Assembly: GCA_031732755.1 (NCBI GenBank)
Contig: JAVMKI010000052.1
Span: forward strand, 46,963-110,962
DNA from: Contendibacter sp031732755
Lineage (GTDB): Bacteria > Pseudomonadota > Gammaproteobacteria > Competibacterales > Competibacteraceae
Direction of reading: 5' to 3'
DNA length: 64,000 nt
The notes under the pieces: model-generated
The model's input: only the letters and a program-made list of their open reading frames with translations
Databases searched by the model: none
What the model was told of the DNA's origin: nothing
In this document: piece by piece, positions 59,751 to 64,000 of the stretch
How the letters are laid out: each line of letters begins with the position of its first letter
Position numbering within the stretch: the first letter of the stretch is position 1
Program-made: the position numbers and the translations under genes

Positions 59751-61097
59751 CTAGATGATCTTGCGCTGACGCAGCCGTTTGATTTCGTCGGCCGAAAGTT
59801 CGAGCAGCTCGCGCATGATTTCGTAAGTGGCGTTGCCCAGCGGCGGGCCCAGATTGGTGATCCGACCCGGCGTGGCCGACAGCGTCGGCACAACGCCGGG
59901 GACCACGACCTCGCCCAGCCCCGGCTCCTCAAGGCTGACCAGATTACCCCGTGCGCGGAAATGCTCGTCCTCGAAGATATCGGCGATGTTGTTGAGCTTC
60001 CCGACCGGAACTTCACACGCGAGACAGCGGTTCAACACCTCCTCGCGCGGGAGCGATCCCACCCACTCGATGACGATCTGGTTGACCTCGTTGCGCGCCG
60101 CCAAGCGTTTGCGCTGCTGGCCATAGAGGGCGGACGACGCCAGTTCTGGCCGTTCCATTGCCTCGGCCAGACGTTCGAACATCTTGTCGGTGGTGCAGGC
60201 GATGGCCACCCACTTGTCATCCTGGGTGCGGAAATGGCCGTGCGGCACAGCGACGAAACTGCCGGAGCCTTCCCGTTCCCGCACCTTGCCGAACAACCCG
60301 TAGGAGGCAGCGATTTCGTCCAGTTGGCGGAACACGGATTCGTAGATGGCGATATCGATGACCTGGCCGCGCCCGGTCTTGTCCCGGTGGCGCAAGGCCA
60401 TCATGATGCCGATGGCGCCATACAGGCCCGAAAAATAATCGCCAAACGGCACCGTGCCAGGCACCACCGGGGTTTCGCCCGGAAAACCGGCCAGATAGGA
60501 CAAGCCGCCGAAGGCGTGGGCGATGTGGGCGAAACCGGAGCGGCGGCGATACGGCCCGGTCTGCCCGTATCCCGACACCCGCAGGAAAATCAACCGGGGA
60601 TTGGCCTCGCTCAACACTGGCCAGCCGAGACCCCATTCCTCCATCGTGCCCGGCCGGAAGTTTTCGATGAGCACGTCCGCCTTGGCGATGAGCTTCAGGA
60701 AAAGCTGCACGCCCTCCTGTTGACGCAGGTCGATGGTCACCGATTTCCGGTTGCGGGCTTCGCTGAGCCAAGCCAAGGTGGCGTCGTGGCGCTTGGTCGG
60801 CGTGCCAAAACGGCGCATTGGATCGCCGGCGATGGGATGCTCCACCTTCAGCACCTCGGCGCCGAATTCGCCCAGCACCGACGCGGCGTGAGGGCCAGCC
60901 AGGAACGTCCCCAGATCGATCACGCGGACACCGCTCATCGGCAGCTTCGGCTCCGGTTCGTGTTCGGGGGACCGAGAAAGCTCCGGATCTTCGAGGACCG
61001 TCGTTTCGGTCTGTGCTTGCCCATCGGCCATGCTGGTTTCCTCTTGTTCCTGTTGTCGATTGGTGGATTTCGCCCGCTTTCCCGCCTTCGCCGCCAC
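59751..61097 (-). CDS. smtA: Succinyl-CoA:malate CoA-transferase subunit SmtA-like (family III)
   Basis: 448 residues from GTG 61097, which has GAGGAGG seven bases upstream. ATG 61031 with GAGGAA is an alternative and would drop a lysine-rich leader. The core is LPMSGVRVIDLGTFLAGPHAASVLGEFGAEVLKVEHP, NRKSVTIDL, NFRPGTMEEWGLGW, RVSGYGQTGPYRRRSGF and GDYFSGLYGAIGIMMAL with the catalytic aspartate. Being longer at the N-terminus than its neighbour agrees with the size difference of Chloroflexus SmtA and SmtB. First gene of the block; its promoter must lie between it and yadH. Confidence 0.78.
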   Translation of the reverse strand: MAAKAGKRAKSTNRQQEQEETSMADGQAQTETTVLEDPELSRSPEHEPEPKLPMSGVRVIDLGTFLAGPHAASVLGEFGAEVLKVEHPIAGDPMRRFGTPTKRHDATLAWLSEARNRKSVTIDLRQQEGVQLFLKLIAKADVLIENFRPGTMEEWGLGWPVLSEANPRLIFLRVSGYGQTGPYRRRSGFAHIAHAFGGLSYLAGFPGETPVVPGTVPFGDYFSGLYGAIGIMMALRHRDKTGRGQVIDIAIYESVFRQLDEIAASYGLFGKVREREGSGSFVAVPHGHFRTQDDKWVAIACTTDKMFERLAEAMERPELASSALYGQQRKRLAARNEVNQIVIEWVGSLPREEVLNRCLACEVPVGKLNNIADIFEDEHFRARGNLVSLEEPGLGEVVVPGVVPTLSATPGRITNLGPPLGNATYEIMRELLELSADEIKRLRQRKII

Positions 61098-61177
61098 GTT
61101 CGCGCCTCCTCGCCGGGCCGGAAAAATATTTGCAGTATAGTAAGCACCCGTATGTTTGCCAGCGAGAACGACTGCCC

Positions 61178-61975
61178 GTGTTCACCAGCCATCCGCCCAC
61201 CTCGAATCTCCGTACCCAGGCCATTGCCCTGCAAACCATCCTGACCAAGGAAGCCTTGCGTTTCCTGCGTATCTGGATTCAGACCATCCTACCACCCGCG
61301 ATCACCACGGCGCTGTACTTCATCATCTTCGGTAAACTGATCGGCGCTCGACTGGGGGCGGTGGACGGATTGACCTACGCTCAGTACATCGCGCCGGGCC
61401 TCATCATGATGGCGGTGATCACCAACGCCTACTCCAACGTGGTGTCCTCGTTTTTCAGCGCCAAATTTCAGCGCCATATTGAGGAAATGCTGGTCTCGCC
61501 CCTGCCCAACACCGTCATCGTGTTGGGTTTCGTCGGCGGCGGCGTGGCGCGGGGCCTGATTGTGGGCCTGGTGGTCACCGCGGTCTCGCTGTTCTTCGCC
61601 AATCTGCATTGGCAACATCCCCTGCTCACCTTGGCGGTGATCCTGCTCACTTCGGTGTTGTTCTCCCTCGGTGGATTGATCAACGGCATCTTCGCCAAAA
61701 GTTTCGACGATATCTCGCTGATCCCCACCTTCGTGCTGACGCCGCTGACCTACTTCGGCGGCATTTTCTACTCGGTCAAGATGCTGCCACCGTTTTGGCA
61801 GGACGCTTCGCTGTTCAATCCGATCCTGTACATGGTTAATGCCTTCCGCTTCGGCATTCTTGGCGTGTCGGACATCGATATTTATCTCGCTTTCGCCCTC
61901 TTGCTGCTGCTCATCGCTAGCTTGTTTGGCTATAGCCTGTGGCTGTTGCAGCGGGGAACCGGCATCCGCAACTGA
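61178..61975 (+). CDS. yadH: ABC-2 type permease YadH
   Basis: 265 residues from GTG 61178; the open frame upstream runs antisense through smtA and is not coding. Strong resemblance to E. coli YadH: LRIWIQTILPPAITTALYFIIFGKLIGAR, APGLIMMAVITNAYSNVVSSFFSAKFQRHIEEMLVSPLPN, GGGVARGLIVGLVVTAVSLFF and FDDISLIPTFVLTPLTYFGGIFYS. Six membrane helices. Partner of yadG at 54161. Being cut off from yadG, it must use its own promoter within about 80 bases that also serve smtA. Confidence 0.9.
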   Translation: MFTSHPPTSNLRTQAIALQTILTKEALRFLRIWIQTILPPAITTALYFIIFGKLIGARLGAVDGLTYAQYIAPGLIMMAVITNAYSNVVSSFFSAKFQRHIEEMLVSPLPNTVIVLGFVGGGVARGLIVGLVVTAVSLFFANLHWQHPLLTLAVILLTSVLFSLGGLINGIFAKSFDDISLIPTFVLTPLTYFGGIFYSVKMLPPFWQDASLFNPILYMVNAFRFGILGVSDIDIYLAFALLLLLIASLFGYSLWLLQRGTGIRN

Positions 61976-61992
61976 TCCCGCCGATCTCGCCA

Positions 61993-62019
61993 CGACGCAA
62001 CAATTCTCTTGTTGCGTCG
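61993..62019 (+). terminator. Hairpin after yadH
   Basis: 11-bp perfect stem CGACGCAACAA (61993-62003) / TTGTTGCGTCG (62009-62019), loop TTCTC, 18 bases after the yadH stop. No T-tract follows, but the position fits transcript end or mRNA protection. Confidence 0.55.
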
Positions 62020-62149
62020 CGCGCCCATTCACGACCGCGTCATCTATCCTTTAAGGTGAGGTCCGGCATCCGCGCCACGGACCTCGCCCATGGACTGGTT
62101 TTCCATCCGGTCCATAGATAACCAGACCCCAAAGGAGAGAACACCACCC

Positions 62150-63151
62150 ATGCGTACCTTATCCACATCTCTGTTTGTCATGGTGGCCGCCTGTCTCACC
62201 GCCCCCGCCGCCTGGAGCCAGGAACCGACCGTTATCAAATTCAGCCATGTCGTGGCGCCCGATACGCCCAAGGGACGCGCGGCGGAGAAATTCAAGGAAC
62301 TCGCCAATAAATACACCAACGGCAAGGTCAAGGTGGAAGTGTATCCGAACAGCCAGTTGTACAAGGACAAGGAAGAGTTGGAAGCACTGCAACTCGGCGC
62401 CGTGCAGATGCTGGCCCCGTCGCTCGCCAAATTCGGGCCACTGGGCGCCAAGGAATTCGAAGTTTTCGACTTCCCCTGCCTCTTCCCGGACTACAAAGGG
62501 CTGCACAAAGTCACCCAAGGGTCCCTCGGCAAGCAATTACTCGACAAGCTGGATTCCAAGGGGATCACCGGCCTCGCCTACTGGGACAACGGTTTCAAGA
62601 TCTTCAGCTCGAACAAACCGGTAAAAACGCCAGCGGACTTCAAGGGCCAGAAGATGCGGATTCAATCCTCGAAGGTGCTGGACGCGGAGATGCGCGCGCT
62701 GGGCGCGATTCCGCAGGTCATGGCGTTCTCCGAGGTCTATCAGGCGCTGCAAACCGGGGTGGTGGACGGCACCGAGAATCCACCGTCGAACATGTACACC
62801 CAGAAAATGCACGAGGTGCAAAAGTACGCCAACGTCTCCAATCACGGCTACCTGGGTTACGCGGTAATCGTGAACAAGCAGTTCTGGGAAGGTCTGCCCG
62901 CCGACGTGCGCGCTGGACTGGGCAAGGCGATGAAGGAAGCCACTGTTTATGCCAACGAGGTCGCTGGCAAGGACAACGAGGATTCGTTGGCGGCGATGAA
63001 GGCATCCGGCAAGACCGAGTTCTACCAGCCAACCGCAGCCGAACGCGCCGCGCTGTGCAAGGCGATGCAACCGGTTTACGAGCAAATGGGTGACCGGGTC
63101 GGCAAGGAATTGATCGTGAATATCCAAAAGGAAGTAGCGGCAACGAAGTAA
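62150..63151 (+). CDS. dctP: TRAP transporter solute-binding protein DctP
   Basis: 333 residues from ATG 62150 with AAGGAGA upstream. Signal peptide (LFVMVAACLTAPAAWSQ), then the DctP fold: VIKFSHVVAPDTPKGRAAEKF, LQLGAVQMLAPSLAKFG, KGQKMRIQSSKVLDAEMRALGAIPQVMAFSEVYQALQTGVVDGTENPP. The arginine in MRIQ binds the substrate carboxylate. It resembles C4-dicarboxylate DctP proteins (malate, succinate, fumarate). It captures substrate in the periplasm for DctQM. Confidence 0.93.
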   Translation: MRTLSTSLFVMVAACLTAPAAWSQEPTVIKFSHVVAPDTPKGRAAEKFKELANKYTNGKVKVEVYPNSQLYKDKEELEALQLGAVQMLAPSLAKFGPLGAKEFEVFDFPCLFPDYKGLHKVTQGSLGKQLLDKLDSKGITGLAYWDNGFKIFSSNKPVKTPADFKGQKMRIQSSKVLDAEMRALGAIPQVMAFSEVYQALQTGVVDGTENPPSNMYTQKMHEVQKYANVSNHGYLGYAVIVNKQFWEGLPADVRAGLGKAMKEATVYANEVAGKDNEDSLAAMKASGKTEFYQPTAAERAALCKAMQPVYEQMGDRVGKELIVNIQKEVAATK

Positions 63152-63164
63152 TCCGCCACTCGGC

Positions 63165-63192
63165 AACGCCCGCCCAGCCAGCGGGCGTTTTC
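63165..63192 (+). terminator. Attenuator-like terminator between dctP and dctQ
   Basis: AACGCCCGC (63165-63173), 7-base loop, GCGGGCGTT (63181-63189), continuing to a four-T run (63188-63191). Such an intra-operon terminator would give more binding protein than membrane subunits. Confidence 0.65.
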
Positions 63193-63213
63193 CTGCTTGC
63201 GAGGTCAACCCGC

Positions 63214-63813
63214 ATGTTCCTTCGATTTCTCGACCGCTTTGAGGAGTGGGTCATCGCCACTCTCATGGCGACGGCGACGTTGATCATCTTCGTCGCCGTC
63301 GTCCACCGCTACGCCTCCAGCCTGCCGATACCGGGCGTTCAGGATTTCCTCCTCAGCCTCAACTTCGCCTGGGCGCAGGAACTGTGTATTTACATGTTCA
63401 TCTGGATGGCGAAAATCGGCGCCGCCTACGGCGTTCGCACCGGCATCCATGTAGGTGTCGACGTGGTGATTAACGCGCTCAGTTCCAAATGGCGCAACAA
63501 GTTCATCATCTTCGGACTGCTCGCCGGCGCGCTGTTCACCGGCACGGTCGGTACGTTCGCGATCCGCTTCGTTCACGGACTCTATTCCACCGAACAAGTC
63601 TCGGCGGACATGGAATTGCCAATGTGGCTGGTCTATATGGGCCTGCCGATTGGTTCGTATCTGATGTGTTTCCGCTTCCTGCAAGCCTGCTACCGCTTTA
63701 TCAGAACCGGTAGCCTGCCGCGCCCGGATCATACCAAAGTGGAAGGCATCGAGGCGGTGGAAATCCTGCACGAACCGACGAACGACCAGAATCGGACTGG
63801 AGGCCACGCATGA
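63214..63813 (+). CDS. dctQ: TRAP transporter small permease DctQ
   Basis: 199 residues with four membrane helices: VIATLMATATLIIFVAVVHRYAS, WAQELCIYMFIWMAKIGAAYGVRTGIHVGVDVVI, FGLLAGALFTGTVGTFAI and MWLVYMGLPIGSYLMCFRF. The ..WAQELCIYMFIWMAKIGAAYGVR block is typical of DctQ. Start has GAGG upstream. The stop overlaps the dctM start (ATGA). Confidence 0.92.
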   Translation: MFLRFLDRFEEWVIATLMATATLIIFVAVVHRYASSLPIPGVQDFLLSLNFAWAQELCIYMFIWMAKIGAAYGVRTGIHVGVDVVINALSSKWRNKFIIFGLLAGALFTGTVGTFAIRFVHGLYSTEQVSADMELPMWLVYMGLPIGSYLMCFRFLQACYRFIRTGSLPRPDHTKVEGIEAVEILHEPTNDQNRTGGHA

Positions 63814-64000
63814 CTACTGCCTTTATCTTCGGCCTGCTCATCGCGCTGATGTTGACCGGGATGCCGATTTCCATCGCGCTCGGGCTGACCGTGCTCACCT
63901 TCCTGTTCACGATGACCCAGGTGCCGATTGAGAGTGTGGCTTTAAAGCTGTTCACCGGCATCGAGAAGTTCGAGATCATGGCGATCCCGTTCTTCATCCT
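63810..64000 (+). CDS. dctM: TRAP transporter large permease DctM, N-terminal part
   Basis: Starts at ATG 63810 overlapping dctQ by four bases and runs off the right edge; 63 residues are visible. The sequence TTAFIFGLLIALMLTGMPISIALGLTVLTF and FEIMAIPFFIL matches the first helices of DctM, the ion-coupled channel subunit of about 430-460 residues. With dctP and dctQ it completes a sodium-driven dicarboxylate importer. Confidence 0.9.
   Translation, partial: MTTAFIFGLLIALMLTGMPISIALGLTVLTFLFTMTQVPIESVALKLFTGIEKFEIMAIPFFI

Noticed and set aside
60818..61177. N-terminal extension of yadH overlapping smtA
   Set aside because: Antisense to a conserved coding region; the YadH fold begins just after GTG 61178.
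1..64000. Prophage, integrase, CRISPR-Cas, toxin-antitoxin or restriction genes
   Set aside because: Looked for family motifs on both strands and found none; the only mobile sequence is the IS630 remnant.

Overview
The window is a high-GC bacterial draft contig with three 100-N scaffold gaps, at 14418-14517, 40532-40631 and 40652-40751. Gene content points to a gammaproteobacterium: the yhdP / nitrilase / tldD / pmbA block, the yadG and yadH ABC exporter genes, phoB-phoR, an Lpp-type murein lipoprotein and TusA. Carbon and energy genes (a soluble NAD-linked [NiFe] hydrogenase, CoA-transfer genes for C4/C5 acids, a TRAP dicarboxylate transporter, polyphosphate-related genes) suggest a metabolically flexible, possibly polymer-storing organism of the Competibacter type. 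That placement is inference only.

Layout. 0-5 kb: C-terminal end of yhdP, a nitrilase-family amidase, and the TldD and PmbA (TldE) peptidase pair. 5-7.2 kb: a TusA-like protein overlapping an exported rhodanese, then UDP-glucose dehydrogenase. 7.3-10.3 kb: tRNA-Ser(CGA) with its own promoter, followed by a lower-GC patch with two orphan hypothetical genes and a decayed IS630-family element with recognisable ends. 10.3-16 kb: small NTF2-like and ABM-domain proteins, an ECF sigma factor overlapped by a cupin-type anti-sigma factor, a repeat-containing membrane protein broken by a gap, and an OsmC-family protein. 16-18.5 kb: two L,D-transpeptidases around a small murein lipoprotein. 18.7-25.2 kb: hoxF-hoxU-hoxY-hoxH, a small exported Pro/Ala-repeat protein, the HoxH maturation protease and a cobJ-type methyltransferase. 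25.3-31 kb: an acyl-CoA metabolism operon (two SDRs, a histidine phosphatase, an APH-family kinase, an acyl-CoA dehydrogenase) divergent from a LysR regulator. 31-38.5 kb: a large Ser/Thr kinase with PEGA and MORN repeats, a phosphodiesterase-fold membrane protein, a Tat-exported class-A beta-lactamase-fold protein and a PatB-type C-S lyase. 38.7-41.7 kb: a very long exported repeat protein, flanked on both sides by copies of a dispersed repeat. 42-50 kb: amtB, ppx, sixA, phoR, phoB, trxB, a DUF2852 protein and a TetR regulator. 50.5-55 kb: a sodium/solute symporter, a CitE-like lyase, apbE and the ABC ATPase yadG.

The most interesting region is 55.3-61.1 kb. Five consecutive minus-strand genes match, in family and in order, the glyoxylate-assimilation half of the 3-hydroxypropionate bi-cycle known from Chloroflexus: SmtA, SmtB, mesaconyl-C4-CoA hydratase, a malyl-/citramalyl-CoA lyase and mesaconyl-CoA C1-C4 CoA transferase. 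The block sits between yadG and yadH, which are normally adjacent, so it looks inserted. A C4-dicarboxylate TRAP transporter (dctPQM) follows downstream and could supply malate and succinate to the CoA transferases. The dedicated beta-methylmalyl-CoA dehydratase (Mch) is not in the window, so whether the route is complete is unknown.
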